A stretch of 64,000 nucleotides of DNA from Pseudomonas sp. B21-056 (GTDB taxonomy: Bacteria > Pseudomonadota > Gammaproteobacteria > Pseudomonadales > Pseudomonadaceae). Made by a program: the position numbers and the translations under genes. Location of the stretch: positions 3,472,001-3,536,000 of the forward strand of contig NZ_CP087203.1 in assembly GCF_026016325.1 (NCBI RefSeq). The letters run 5' to 3'. Numbering within the stretch: position 1 is the stretch's first letter; the number at the start of each line of letters is the position of its first letter. The notes below the pieces were generated by a model that worked only from the letters and a program-made list of their open reading frames with translations, had not been told where the DNA came from and did not search any database. Of the stretch, positions 8,204-17,182 are shown piece by piece.

Positions 8204-8605
8204 ATGACCGCGTCGATTCCGATCCGTCCCCCCTGCCCGCCTGGCGTCTGCGATTGCGGGCGTGATGCCTTGCTGGAAACGGCGGGCAGCGACCTGCGCA
8301 TCCTTTGCCTGAATCGCCAGGAAGAAAAGCGCCTGCTCGAACGGCTGGAAAACATCCAGGACCTGGCCGAACTTGAACGGTTGCAGCAGCGGCTCTACGA
8401 AAACCTGGGCATCCGCCTGACCATCGAGCCGGGCTACAACGAAGTCCGGACCATGCGCGGTATCGCCATCGAGTTCCAGGCGCAACCCGGCCTCTGTCGC
8501 AAGATTCGCCAGTCGATCCCGGCCGCCATTCGCCGCGGCCTGGAAAGACGTCCGGAAATCGCCTGGCGCCTGCTGGATGCTCACGACCTGTTTCGCGACG
8601 CCTGA
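8204..8605 (+). CDS. Conserved-looking small protein of unknown function, N-terminal Cys cluster
   Basis: 133 residues from the ATG at 8204, with TGGAG four bases ahead. The N-terminus holds CPPGVCDCG (Cys11, Cys16, Cys18), which could bind metal or an Fe-S cluster. The rest is charged and helical (NRQEEKRLLERLENIQDLAELERLQQ) and ends basic-acidic. No signal peptide or membrane segment. It is convergent with, and only 3 bases from, the end of the achromobactin operon. I do not recognise a family. Codon-like composition and a good ribosome site support it as a real gene. Confidence 0.65.
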   Translation: MTASIPIRPPCPPGVCDCGRDALLETAGSDLRILCLNRQEEKRLLERLENIQDLAELERLQQRLYENLGIRLTIEPGYNEVRTMRGIAIEFQAQPGLCRKIRQSIPAAIRRGLERRPEIAWRLLDAHDLFRDA

Positions 8606-8608
8606 CGT

Positions 8609-9220
8609 TCAGCGCTGGATCCGTTGCAGGAACTCGGCTCTCTTAAGCTGATCCGCCTGCTCTTTCGCCAGCAGCTTGGGCAGCAGATCGCTGGCCTGTC
8701 GCACCCCGAGGATGAATACACCGTCGTCATCACCAATGGCAATATCACCCGGATGCACGGTGACACCCGACACCCGGATCGGCTGATTGACTTCGCCGCC
8801 AAGCCCAAGGCTGCGGGTGGTGAAAGCGCTGACACCGCGACTGAACACCGGCAGGCGATGGGTCCGCAAGGCAGCCACGTCGGTCACCGCGCCGCACACC
8901 ACGACACCGGCCAGGCCTTTGATCAGCCCGGCCAGGGTGCGCAGCTCTCCCCAGCAGGCACAATCGGGATCCCCCACGCATTCCACCACCAGCACATCTC
9001 CTGGCTCGCTCAGCAGCAAGGCTTCGCGCAAGACACTACCGTCAGGCGTGAACAGCCTGACCGTGACCACCTTGCCGAGCATGCGCAGGTTATCGAACAG
9101 CGGGCGGATGCCCCGCAGGTAACCGCTGTCGGTGAAATGCCCCAGGGTGGACGAAGCGATACCCCGGTACTGTGCCAGCAGCGAATCAGTGACGTCCGCT
9201 GGTGCGATTGAATCATTCAT
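8609..9220 (-). CDS. RraA-fold protein (HMG/CHA aldolase-like) with altered active site
   Basis: 203 residues from the ATG at 9220. The fold is that of RraA/4-hydroxy-4-methyl-2-oxoglutarate aldolases: VVECVGDPDCACWGELRTLA, GVVVCGAVTDVAALR and HPGDIAIGDDDGV. The usual GAVRD is GAVTD here: the metal-binding Asp is kept, but the Arg that holds the oxo-acid is Thr and the acidic residue after it is Ala. It overlaps the FhuF-type gene by 8 bases (9213-9220), so it belongs to the achromobactin operon as its last gene. A role in making or breaking oxo-acid units of the siderophore is possible but unproven. Confidence 0.82.
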   Translation of the reverse strand: MNDSIAPADVTDSLLAQYRGIASSTLGHFTDSGYLRGIRPLFDNLRMLGKVVTVRLFTPDGSVLREALLLSEPGDVLVVECVGDPDCACWGELRTLAGLIKGLAGVVVCGAVTDVAALRTHRLPVFSRGVSAFTTRSLGLGGEVNQPIRVSGVTVHPGDIAIGDDDGVFILGVRQASDLLPKLLAKEQADQLKRAEFLQRIQR

Positions 9221-10034
9221 GTCGTGTTCTCTTTCGCAGCAACGGGCAGGCCGAACAGTATTCGACCGGGTTGCTGGCCTGGTAATAGAAACAGCAGGTC
9301 CGCCGCAGCCGACGGCAACCGCCGTTGGCAAGGGGCATGGGCGCGCGGCGAAAATGCCGCAGCGGGTTGTAATCCAGGCCGAACAACCCGGGATCGGCCT
9401 GGTTCAGCAACCAGTCAAAGTCAGCATCGATGCGCTGGCGCATGGACGGATCCTGCAGGCTGTCCATGCGTTTTTCATACAGCGAATAGACCCGCACCGC
9501 GGTGTTTTCCCAGAGGATGCGCCGGGAGATGCCGCTGACCTGGGCGAACAGGTCCCACAAAGGCTTGAGCAGCCCGGCGAACAGGCTGCCGACCAGTCTT
9601 TCGCGCCAGGCCTCTCGGCCACCGGCGGCATAGGCCTGCGGCTCGAGGTCCAGCAGCGGCATCGACGAGGTCCAGAGGCCCTCGTCGTGAGCGTATTCGA
9701 TGATGCAGTTGTCCAGGGACATCGGCAGCCCCTTGTCACACGCCGACAGCGCATACAGACAGGCGTTGGTGGTGAGGAACGAAATCCGCTTGCTCAACAG
9801 CGAGGCGGTGATTGCCCGGGACGGCGAGCCGAGAATCGGCGTCAACTCGTCCAGCAGCCGCAGGCACACGCCGCCATTCAACAGTTCATGGGCCGCCAGG
9901 GAACGCGACGAATCGCGCTCCCCTGCCGGTTTCAGCCGCAAGGGGCCGCTGAGCACCGCCCATTCGCCGGCCGTGAACCGGCAGGCCCCGTCGGCGAATG
10001 CCGGCTCAACCCCCAGCACGCGAGTGACCGCCAT
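9213..10034 (-). CDS. FhuF-type ferric-siderophore reductase
   Basis: 273 residues from the ATG at 10034, 4 bases after the acsA stop. The C-terminus RRTCCFYYQASNPVEYCSAC carries CC-x10-C-x2-C, the unusual 2Fe-2S motif of FhuF-family cytosolic reductases that release iron from hydroxamate or carboxylate siderophores. The middle (MPMS/LDNCIIEYAH, WENTAVRVYSLYEKRM) also fits the IucA/IucC-associated FhuF branch. It lies inside the achromobactin operon, so it most likely reduces imported ferric-achromobactin. Not reported by me as part of the classical acs set, so this may be a lineage-specific addition. Confidence 0.88.
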   Translation of the reverse strand: MAVTRVLGVEPAFADGACRFTAGEWAVLSGPLRLKPAGERDSSRSLAAHELLNGGVCLRLLDELTPILGSPSRAITASLLSKRISFLTTNACLYALSACDKGLPMSLDNCIIEYAHDEGLWTSSMPLLDLEPQAYAAGGREAWRERLVGSLFAGLLKPLWDLFAQVSGISRRILWENTAVRVYSLYEKRMDSLQDPSMRQRIDADFDWLLNQADPGLFGLDYNPLRHFRRAPMPLANGGCRRLRRTCCFYYQASNPVEYCSACPLLRKRTRHE

Positions 10035-10038
10035 GCCT

Positions 10039-11922
10039 TCAGGCCTCCAGCGACAGCCGGCGGAACGGGTTGACCACCTCGCCCTTGCCGAACGGCATGC
10101 TGCCCGGCCCACCGGCCCGTTCGATCATCGGCGTGAGCAACAGCTTCTGCGGCCAGTTCGGCGCTTCGAACAGTTGCGCCTTGATCATCGCCCGGGCCTC
10201 GGCGTCGAAGTCGATGGTCTCGATCAATTCGTCCAGCACGTCCCGCAGGGTCTGCCACAAACCGCTCACCGGCATCGAATAGACCTGCGCCAGGGTGTCC
10301 ATGATCGCGCGCATGTTGACCTGGATGCCCAGGGTCTGCAGCCAGAACAGCAGGTCTTCCGGACGCTCGTGATACAGCGTGTTGGCGTGGCCTTTCTTGA
10401 TCCGGTACACCGGGTCTGCCATGCCGTTGCGCTCCAGCCACGGCACGAAGATCCGCAGCGAGTCGTGGTCGCGCAGCAGCAGGCCTTCGGCATGGCCGTC
10501 CTTCCACACCAGCACCGCGTTCTGGCCGTGGACTTCCCCCAGCATGCCGAGGCGGAACATGCGCAGGTTGATGTCGAAGAAGCTGCGGGCCAGTTCGCGG
10601 AACAGGGTCATGACCGACTCGGCGTCGGCCGGCAGGTTGCGGTACTGCATCCAGTCATCGAAGAAGTGACGGTTGCTGCCCAGCAGCGGCGTGCCCAGGG
10701 CGGCCATCGGCAGCAGGCGGGTGTCGGCGTCGTTGAGCAGCGCGCTCGGGTACCCGCGGACCATGGCCGACAGGTGCCGTGGCGCCTCGTCGAACAGCGT
10801 GGCCTCGGGTGGCATGAACGCCCACCACTTGCCCTCGTCGCACAGGTGCAGCGACTGGCGCAGGGTCGCGTCTTTGTCCAGCACCTCGTGGAGCAAGGCT
10901 TCACTCAGGCCGCCGTTGATCATTTTCACTGCCGGCAGGTAGCGCGACGCACCCAGGGAATGGATGGCCATCGGCAGCTTGAGGTAATCGGCGCTGTCGA
11001 AGCACGGCGTCATGGAGCGCAGCGACGAGGTGGCGAAGAAATCGCCCTCATTGAAGCTCAGGCGCCGGCAATCGCCCTTGGCGAATGCCTCACCCAACTG
11101 TTTATCGAGTACGTGTTCCCACTGCCACGGATGGACCGGCAAGGCGATGTGGCTGTCGGCCAGGCCGTGGGCCTGCATTTCCCCGGCGAGCCGGGCCTGC
11201 AGAGGTTCAGGCAACAAATAGCGTGCCGGATAACACTGCGCCAGGTCCCCCACGCCTTCACCGCATTGCAGAAGCGTGCGGTCCACCGCGACCCAGTTCA
11301 AGGCCACCGGGCGAGCGAATTCGGCCTGGTAACGCAGGTACTCCTCATCGTCGAGCCCTTGCTTGGCTTTTGCTAACGGGTGATAGGGACGATCGCGCAG
11401 CGAGGCCCACTGCTCCATGGTGCGGAAGAACGTCGCCGGATCCTGGGCCAGCAGTTCACGCTCATCGACCGCGTGGGACAGGGACAACGCCGTCTGCTTC
11501 ACGCTGGTGTGCAGCACATCGAGAAACAGCGCCAGGCCTTTATCGTTGTCCTTGAAGCGCTCGGCCATCGAGGCGAACACCCGCTTGATGAAGTCCTCCG
11601 GCGCGAGCACGGTCCATTGCTCCTCCTGGCGCGCCAGCACCGGTGTGCCCGGCACTTTTTCCCACTGTTGGGTGATGCCCGCACGCAGGGCAATGCTGAT
11701 GAAGCGCTGCTCGGTCGGGTCGTAGCACCAATCCCAGATGCGTTGCTGCGCGGTCAACCCGGCGAGCACCGGGGCTTTCGGATGGGCCTGCTGCCAGGCG
11801 CCGATGCTGACCAGGGACAATGTCTCGCTGCCGAAGAAGTGTTCGGCCAACAGGCAGTCCACCAGGTCCTGCATGACGATATCGGCGGCTTGGGCCAGGG
11901 CTTGTGAGGTCAGGCTAGTCAT
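10039..11922 (-). CDS. acsA: Achromobactin synthetase AcsA (NIS synthetase, IucA/IucC family)
   Basis: 627 residues. NRPS-independent siderophore (NIS) synthetases adenylate a carboxylate and couple it to an amine or alcohol. Visible motifs are PVHPWQWEH, AIHSLGASRYLPAVKM (nucleotide and carboxylate site) and GMLGEVHGQNAVLVW, with the C-terminal FhuF-like domain. The identification as AcsA rests on gene order, which matches acsF-acsD-acsE-yhcA-acsC-acsB-acsA of Pseudomonas syringae. In achromobactin assembly AcsA is thought to add diaminobutyrate or a 2-oxoglutarate unit to the citryl core. The start overlaps acsB by 4 bases (ATGA). Confidence 0.88.
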   Translation of the reverse strand: MTSLTSQALAQAADIVMQDLVDCLLAEHFFGSETLSLVSIGAWQQAHPKAPVLAGLTAQQRIWDWCYDPTEQRFISIALRAGITQQWEKVPGTPVLARQEEQWTVLAPEDFIKRVFASMAERFKDNDKGLALFLDVLHTSVKQTALSLSHAVDERELLAQDPATFFRTMEQWASLRDRPYHPLAKAKQGLDDEEYLRYQAEFARPVALNWVAVDRTLLQCGEGVGDLAQCYPARYLLPEPLQARLAGEMQAHGLADSHIALPVHPWQWEHVLDKQLGEAFAKGDCRRLSFNEGDFFATSSLRSMTPCFDSADYLKLPMAIHSLGASRYLPAVKMINGGLSEALLHEVLDKDATLRQSLHLCDEGKWWAFMPPEATLFDEAPRHLSAMVRGYPSALLNDADTRLLPMAALGTPLLGSNRHFFDDWMQYRNLPADAESVMTLFRELARSFFDINLRMFRLGMLGEVHGQNAVLVWKDGHAEGLLLRDHDSLRIFVPWLERNGMADPVYRIKKGHANTLYHERPEDLLFWLQTLGIQVNMRAIMDTLAQVYSMPVSGLWQTLRDVLDELIETIDFDAEARAMIKAQLFEAPNWPQKLLLTPMIERAGGPGSMPFGKGEVVNPFRRLSLEA

Positions 11923-12701
11923 CTTGATTCATGTCCTTGTGAAGAAAGTGTGGCCAAGCGGCCCTGGAGGGCGCGGAACGCGATGCCGCGCTCGTCGCCC
12001 AGTACAAAGGTGTTCACCCCTCGGGCACGCCAGCGGGCGTGGTCGTCGGGTTGACGGGGAATGGCGCAGTACGGAATGCCAGCCTCGCGGGCGGCCTGCC
12101 AGGTGTCCAGCAGTGCCTGTTGCACCGGCGGCGTGTTGATCTGCCAGGGCGTGCCGAGGGACTGGGACAGGTCCGCCGCGCCTTCGAGGATCATGTCCAG
12201 GCCGGGCACCGCTGCGATGTCCGCTGCACGCCGTACGCCTTCGGCGCTTTCGATCATCGCCACCACCATGACCTGCTCGTTGGCCAGTCCCACGTACTCG
12301 GCAAGGCTGTGTTTGCCAAACGAACCGGGGCGCCCGGCATTCAGGCTGCGCCGCCCCAACGGGTGGTACTTGCACGCGGCAATCGCATCGGCCAGTTGCT
12401 CCGGGCTTTCGATCATCGGCAACACGATGCCCTGGGCGCCGCCGTCGAGCAGGCGCAGCAGGGTTTTCGGATTCAGGTCCGCGACCCGTACCAAGGGCGT
12501 AATGGCGTAGGCTTCGGCGATGCGGATCATGTGCTCCACGGTTTCCGGGTTGATCAGCACGTGCTCCATGTCGATGATCACGAAGTCATAGCCTGCCTCG
12601 GCGATCAGCTCGATCGCCATGGCCGACGGAATCGAACTGATCAGGCCGTAGGCGGCCTGCCCCGCGCCGAGCTTGAGCTTGAGTTGATTGGTTCTCAGCA
12701 T
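11919..12701 (-). CDS. acsB: AcsB, HpcH/HpaI-type aldolase/citrate-forming enzyme
   Basis: 260 residues, TIM-barrel HpcH/HpaI family. Motifs: IIDMEHVLINPE, the metal-binding Glu in MIESAEGVRRA and the Asp in GAADLSQSLG. The closest functional parallel is SbnG of staphyloferrin B, which condenses oxaloacetate and acetyl-CoA to citrate for the siderophore. By analogy AcsB would supply citrate independently of the TCA cycle (established for SbnG, inferred here). It overlaps acsC by 7 bases and acsA by 4, so translation is coupled across the three genes. Confidence 0.87.
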   Translation of the reverse strand: MLRTNQLKLKLGAGQAAYGLISSIPSAMAIELIAEAGYDFVIIDMEHVLINPETVEHMIRIAEAYAITPLVRVADLNPKTLLRLLDGGAQGIVLPMIESPEQLADAIAACKYHPLGRRSLNAGRPGSFGKHSLAEYVGLANEQVMVVAMIESAEGVRRAADIAAVPGLDMILEGAADLSQSLGTPWQINTPPVQQALLDTWQAAREAGIPYCAIPRQPDDHARWRARGVNTFVLGDERGIAFRALQGRLATLSSQGHESR

Positions 12702-14551
12702 GTCTGCGGCCGGAAGGCGTGCAGCGGATTGGGCACCGACTTGAAGCGCCGCTCGCCGTCACCCAGCAGGCGACGCTTGGTCAGTTCTTCCACTTCATAG
12801 GACGGTGCGAACACGTCGAACAGCCCGAAGCGCTCGCGGTGTTGCGGGTGCGCAGCCTGGTAAGCGGTGATGACGTCGGCAGTCATCTGCCAGAAGCGGG
12901 TTTCATCGAGCTGATAGTGCTGGCGCAGGAAGATCGCCATTTCCGCCAGGCAGATGAAGAAGAAACAGTCACAGGAGAAATCCCGCACCGCATTGACGTC
13001 ATCGGTAATGATGAATGAGTTGCGGTTCAGCTTTGCATGGCTGGCGGGCAACGGCACCAGGGTCGGGCACAGCTGCGGCCGCGCCAGGTGCGCCGGGGAG
13101 TACCGCACGCCATCATGGAAGTCCTTGAGGGCGATGCGTTGCGGCCAACCGTCCCGGGTAATCAGCACGATGTTCTGGCCGTGGGACTCCATGCCGATGC
13201 CTTCGGCGTAGAGCATGTGGATGATCGGCGGCACCGTGACTTCCAGCAGCCGCTGAGTCCAGGCCTGCAAACCGTACTGGGCAATCCAGGCATCGATGAA
13301 CGGCAACTGCTCGCCCTGGCCGTAGCGGTTTTCCACGTGGCTCAGGCCATTGAACGGCACCGCTTGTTCATCGGCCTTGAGATAGCCGTGAATGCTTTCC
13401 CGCCAGATGGCGCCGAGGGTGCCGTAGGCTTGAGGCGCACGGGAGGCCGGCAGGTGGTCGTAGCTGAAGCTGACCCCGGCCACCTCGCCGAGGATGACGA
13501 AGTCCAGGGCGCGGGCAGTGCTGTCGGTGGCGATCAGTTGTTGCAGCCAGTCGGTGATGATCGGGCCGTTCATCACCGTGTGCCGCGCCAGAATACGCGT
13601 GCTGGAGGTGTTGGTCATGCTCATCGCCAGCTTCACATACGGGCGCTCGGGAGCGCTGGCGTTGGCCAGGGTGCGGATCGATTGCTGGGCCTTGTACTGA
13701 TCCTGCGAGGTGCCCAGGTAGATCAGCTCGCCACGGAGCAGTTCAGGGTAGAACGTCGGGACAATGGTGTTTTCCCACTGCCACGGATGGACCGGAGTCA
13801 GCCAGAAATCATCCGGCGATTGACCACGGCTTTCGACGGTCGCGGCCAGCTGTTGCAGGCGCGTCTCCCCCGCTTCCTGGCGGATGAACGCGTCGAAATC
13901 CATCTTGCTGGAATGGTTCATCGCCCCGCAGGATTTGGCCACGGCCAGCCAGACGATGGCGATGGGCGTGGCGAACTCCGGCCCAAAGCGGGTGTTGTCA
14001 TGCAGGGTGAAACCGATCCGCGACTTGTAGCACGGGTGGTAGCTGTGGGCGTCCATGAAGTGCTGTTCCAGCGCGTCCATGTCCAGCCGATGGGCTGCAC
14101 GCGGCGCACGGTAGCCCTGGCTGCGCGATTGCAGATCCTTGAGCTGGGTCTGCTCCAGTTCCTGGATGAAGCGCGGCAGGTGAGCGCTGCCCTCGAACTC
14201 GCCGAGCAGTTCGGCCAGGGCCTGGTGCAGGTCCGGCGCCCGGGATTGTCCCGTGGCGTCGACTCGCTCAAGGCTGGCGTGATCCAGGCGGATCAGCTCG
14301 AAACTGCTGCTGCGCAAGCCGTTGCAGAGGTATTGCACCGGTTGTTGCGCGGCATCGGTGCCTTGCACGATGAAACGATACCGACCGTTCGCAAGCGGCT
14401 CGCACTGGTACGCCAGCACGTCTTCGTACAGCAGGGTTTGCAGCAGTTGACCGACCACCCGCTGTTGGACTTTGACCCGGACAGCGGCATCGGTGTCCGC
14501 CAGCCAGGCGCCTGGAGCGGTGGACTGTGGGGCTTGTTCAAAAATCGTCAT
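12695..14551 (-). CDS. acsC: Achromobactin synthetase AcsC (NIS synthetase, IucA/IucC family)
   Basis: 618 residues. NIS synthetase with TPVHPWQWEN, the KLAMSMTNTSSTRILARHTV block that binds ATP and carboxylate, and GIGMESHGQNIVLITRDG in the C-terminal FhuF-like domain. It is one of three such enzymes in the operon; AcsC is proposed to attach 2-oxoglutarate or diaminobutyrate units late in achromobactin assembly. The exact step cannot be read from sequence. It follows the MFS exporter gene by 16 bases and overlaps acsB. Confidence 0.88.
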   Translation of the reverse strand: MTIFEQAPQSTAPGAWLADTDAAVRVKVQQRVVGQLLQTLLYEDVLAYQCEPLANGRYRFIVQGTDAAQQPVQYLCNGLRSSSFELIRLDHASLERVDATGQSRAPDLHQALAELLGEFEGSAHLPRFIQELEQTQLKDLQSRSQGYRAPRAAHRLDMDALEQHFMDAHSYHPCYKSRIGFTLHDNTRFGPEFATPIAIVWLAVAKSCGAMNHSSKMDFDAFIRQEAGETRLQQLAATVESRGQSPDDFWLTPVHPWQWENTIVPTFYPELLRGELIYLGTSQDQYKAQQSIRTLANASAPERPYVKLAMSMTNTSSTRILARHTVMNGPIITDWLQQLIATDSTARALDFVILGEVAGVSFSYDHLPASRAPQAYGTLGAIWRESIHGYLKADEQAVPFNGLSHVENRYGQGEQLPFIDAWIAQYGLQAWTQRLLEVTVPPIIHMLYAEGIGMESHGQNIVLITRDGWPQRIALKDFHDGVRYSPAHLARPQLCPTLVPLPASHAKLNRNSFIITDDVNAVRDFSCDCFFFICLAEMAIFLRQHYQLDETRFWQMTADVITAYQAAHPQHRERFGLFDVFAPSYEVEELTKRRLLGDGERRFKSVPNPLHAFRPQTC

Positions 14552-14567
14552 GGGAATTCCTTATCAA

Positions 14568-15974
14568 TTAACGTTGTTCGAGGGCCACGGACGGCGCTTC
14601 GGCCGCCCGTTCCGGCACGGGGAAGCGCCAGGCACAGGGCAAGGCCAGCAGGATCAGCACGCCGGTGGCGATGAATACTTCGCTGATGGCGCCCGAGGTT
14701 TGCAGTGCGGAACCGACTTCGGCCCCCAGGCGCATTTCCAGCCAGAGCGAAGCGATGACGATGGCCAGCGAGGACACCAGGCGCCGGGAAATGTTGTTCA
14801 TCGCCGCGCCCTGGGTGACCATCGGCTCCGGCAAGGCATTGAGCCCGGCGGTGGTCACCGGCATGTAGGACAGCCCCAGCCCGGCACCGCGCACCATCAT
14901 CAAAACGAACACCGTGGTGATGGTGGCCTGGGACGTGAGCATGCCCAGGGCCAGGGTCGACGCACCGGTCAGCAGCATGCCCACCGACACCACGGCCCGA
15001 GGCCCGTGCCGGTCGAGCAGCTTGCCGCCCATCTGGCCGAACAGGCTGGCGAACCCGGCGGTACACAGCAACGCCAACCCGGTCCAGATCGCGCTGTAGC
15101 CCAGCACCATCTGCACCAGCAGCGGCACCAGCACCAGGCACTCGAACATGCCCACCGATTGCACCACGGCAATGATCACGCTCAGGCGGTAGCCGCGCAG
15201 GTTGAAGATCCGCAGGTTGAGCAGCGGCTCCGAACGGCTCAGCTCAACGCGCACGAAGGCGATCAGACACAGCACGCCCGCCGTCAGCATCGCCAGGTTG
15301 AGCGGATCCAGCAGGCCGTCGGCGTGGTGCAGGCGACTGGTGGCGACCATCAGCAAGCCAATGCCCGAGGCGATCAGCAGATACCCGGCGAAATCGAACC
15401 GCTTGCGCTCCGGCGGTTCGGAGGCCGGCAATACACCCAAGCCGAGGATCAGCGCCAGCAACCCGATGGGTACGTTCATCAGGAACAGCGAGCGCCAACT
15501 GAACCACTCCAGCAGCAGACTTCCGCACAGCGGCCCCACTGCCGGGGCGAGCATGACCACGGCACTCCACAGTCCCGTCACCCGCCCCCGCTCATCCTTG
15601 GCATACACCGAAAAAATGATCGCCAGGGACAACGGGATCATCAGCCCGCTGGCGATCCCCTGAACCACTCGCGCCGCGATCACCAGCGCGATCGAGTCAG
15701 CGACGGCGCCCATCAGCGAACCGCCGATGAACAACGCCACGCCCCACAGGTACAAGCGCTTGCGGCCCAGGCGCTGGCTCAGGAAGCTGGTCAGCGGCAT
15801 GGTCATGCCCATGGCGGTCATGAAGCCCGCAACGATCCAGGTCGCCATCAGCGGACCGATGGCAAACGCCTCCATGAACGCCGGCAGCGCCGGATTGAGC
15901 GAGCTGTTGTTGAGGCTGACCGTGAGCGTGCCCAACATCACGTTGAGCACCACCCAGTGACGCGACACCTTCAC
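14568..15974 (-). CDS. yhcA: MFS exporter of the achromobactin operon (DHA2/EmrB type)
   Basis: 468 residues with about 14 hydrophobic segments, as in DHA2-type drug:proton antiporters. Motif A-like sequence FLSQRLGRKRLYLWG follows TM2, and motif C-like LAPAVGPLCGSLLLEW lies in TM5. Its place between acsE and acsC matches yhcA of the P. syringae acs operon, where it is taken to export achromobactin through the inner membrane. The ATG overlaps the acsE stop by 4 bases. Start at 15974 directly precedes a basic stretch and TM1. Confidence 0.88.
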   Translation of the reverse strand: MKVSRHWVVLNVMLGTLTVSLNNSSLNPALPAFMEAFAIGPLMATWIVAGFMTAMGMTMPLTSFLSQRLGRKRLYLWGVALFIGGSLMGAVADSIALVIAARVVQGIASGLMIPLSLAIIFSVYAKDERGRVTGLWSAVVMLAPAVGPLCGSLLLEWFSWRSLFLMNVPIGLLALILGLGVLPASEPPERKRFDFAGYLLIASGIGLLMVATSRLHHADGLLDPLNLAMLTAGVLCLIAFVRVELSRSEPLLNLRIFNLRGYRLSVIIAVVQSVGMFECLVLVPLLVQMVLGYSAIWTGLALLCTAGFASLFGQMGGKLLDRHGPRAVVSVGMLLTGASTLALGMLTSQATITTVFVLMMVRGAGLGLSYMPVTTAGLNALPEPMVTQGAAMNNISRRLVSSLAIVIASLWLEMRLGAEVGSALQTSGAISEVFIATGVLILLALPCAWRFPVPERAAEAPSVALEQR

Positions 15975-17182
15975 AACAGCGCTCCCGACGTGGTGGCACT
16001 GACGAACTGTTGCAGCGGACGCGGGTGGCAGAGGAAGTCCGCGTGGGAGATGTTGTAGCCATAGGCGCCGGCCATGGGCAGCACCAACAGATCACCCACC
16101 TCGGCCCCTTGCAACTGACGGCCGCGGCTCAAGACATCCTTGGGCGTGCACAACTGGCCGACCACGGTCCAGGTCTGCGCGGTATCCGGCTGCGGCTTGC
16201 GCCGACGTGGCAGGTGAATGACCGGGTGATCGTGACTCTGGGCCGCCGGCAGACGGAACTGGTGGGTTCCGCCGCGACAGACCAGGAAGTGCTCGCCGTG
16301 GCTGGTCTTGGTGTCCAGCACTTCGATCACGTAATAGCCACAGAATGCACTGATGAAGCGCCCCGGCTCGAAACGCACCACCGGCGGCTGCTCATGGGAG
16401 GCCAGGGACTTGCCCAGATGCCGGCACAGCCGCTGCCAATCGAAGCGCTGCCCACTCAGGTAATCGACGCCGATGCCGCCGCCGACGTTCAAGTGGGTCG
16501 GTTGCTCATCGCCGGTCGCCAGTGCCTTCCATTCGGTCCAGCGGTGCAGGTAGAAATCCAGCAACTGCTCGTGACGTTCCACCGAGTTCTGGTGGGACAT
16601 GGCGTGCACATGGAAGCCCTTGAGGCTCAGGTGACTGAACGCCTGCACCCGCCGCACGGCTTCCGGCAGCTCGACTTCGTCGATGCCGAAAGGCGTTGCG
16701 GTGCCGGCCATCGCCAGTTTGCTCGACAGGGTCGATGGCAACTGCGGGTTGATGCGGATGAACACCGGCTGCACCCGGCCCGCCTGTTGCGCAAGACGTT
16801 GCAGGCGGTCGATTTCATTGAGGCTTTCCACGTGAATCGCCTCGACCCGGTTCTCCAGGGCCGCACGCAGGTCCGAATCGAGTTTGCCCGGGCCGGAAAA
16901 CACGTAGGGCTTGCGCGTCGGACACGCCACGACCCGCTCGATCTCGCCGCCCGAGGAAATCTCGAAACCGCTGACCAGCGGCGCCAGGGCCGCGAGCATC
17001 GGCGCTTCGCTGTTGGCCTTGATCGCGTAGTACAGCTCCACGCCGGCGGGCAGCGCGGCCATCACCTCACTGACGTGACGGGTCAGCGCCTCGAGGTCAT
17101 AGACAAACAGGGCCAGCGGGTCTTCGCTGTTGCGTCGGGCGGCATCGATGGCGGCCATTACCGTTTCGGGCAGGTCACGCAT
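15971..17182 (-). CDS. acsE: AcsE, PLP-dependent decarboxylase (fold type III)
   Basis: 403 residues, alanine-racemase-like barrel of the diaminopimelate/ornithine decarboxylase family. The PLP lysine lies in ELYYAIKANSE, the phosphate loop is VGGGIGVDY, then EPGRF and the catalytic-interface sequence QLCTPKDVL, with AGAYGYNISHADFLCHP closing the active site. In achromobactin synthesis AcsE is assigned to the serine-derived unit, giving the ethanolamine part by decarboxylation. It overlaps acsD by 8 bases and the exporter by 4. Confidence 0.88.
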   Translation of the reverse strand: MRDLPETVMAAIDAARRNSEDPLALFVYDLEALTRHVSEVMAALPAGVELYYAIKANSEAPMLAALAPLVSGFEISSGGEIERVVACPTRKPYVFSGPGKLDSDLRAALENRVEAIHVESLNEIDRLQRLAQQAGRVQPVFIRINPQLPSTLSSKLAMAGTATPFGIDEVELPEAVRRVQAFSHLSLKGFHVHAMSHQNSVERHEQLLDFYLHRWTEWKALATGDEQPTHLNVGGGIGVDYLSGQRFDWQRLCRHLGKSLASHEQPPVVRFEPGRFISAFCGYYVIEVLDTKTSHGEHFLVCRGGTHQFRLPAAQSHDHPVIHLPRRRKPQPDTAQTWTVVGQLCTPKDVLSRGRQLQGAEVGDLLVLPMAGAYGYNISHADFLCHPRPLQQFVSATTSGALL

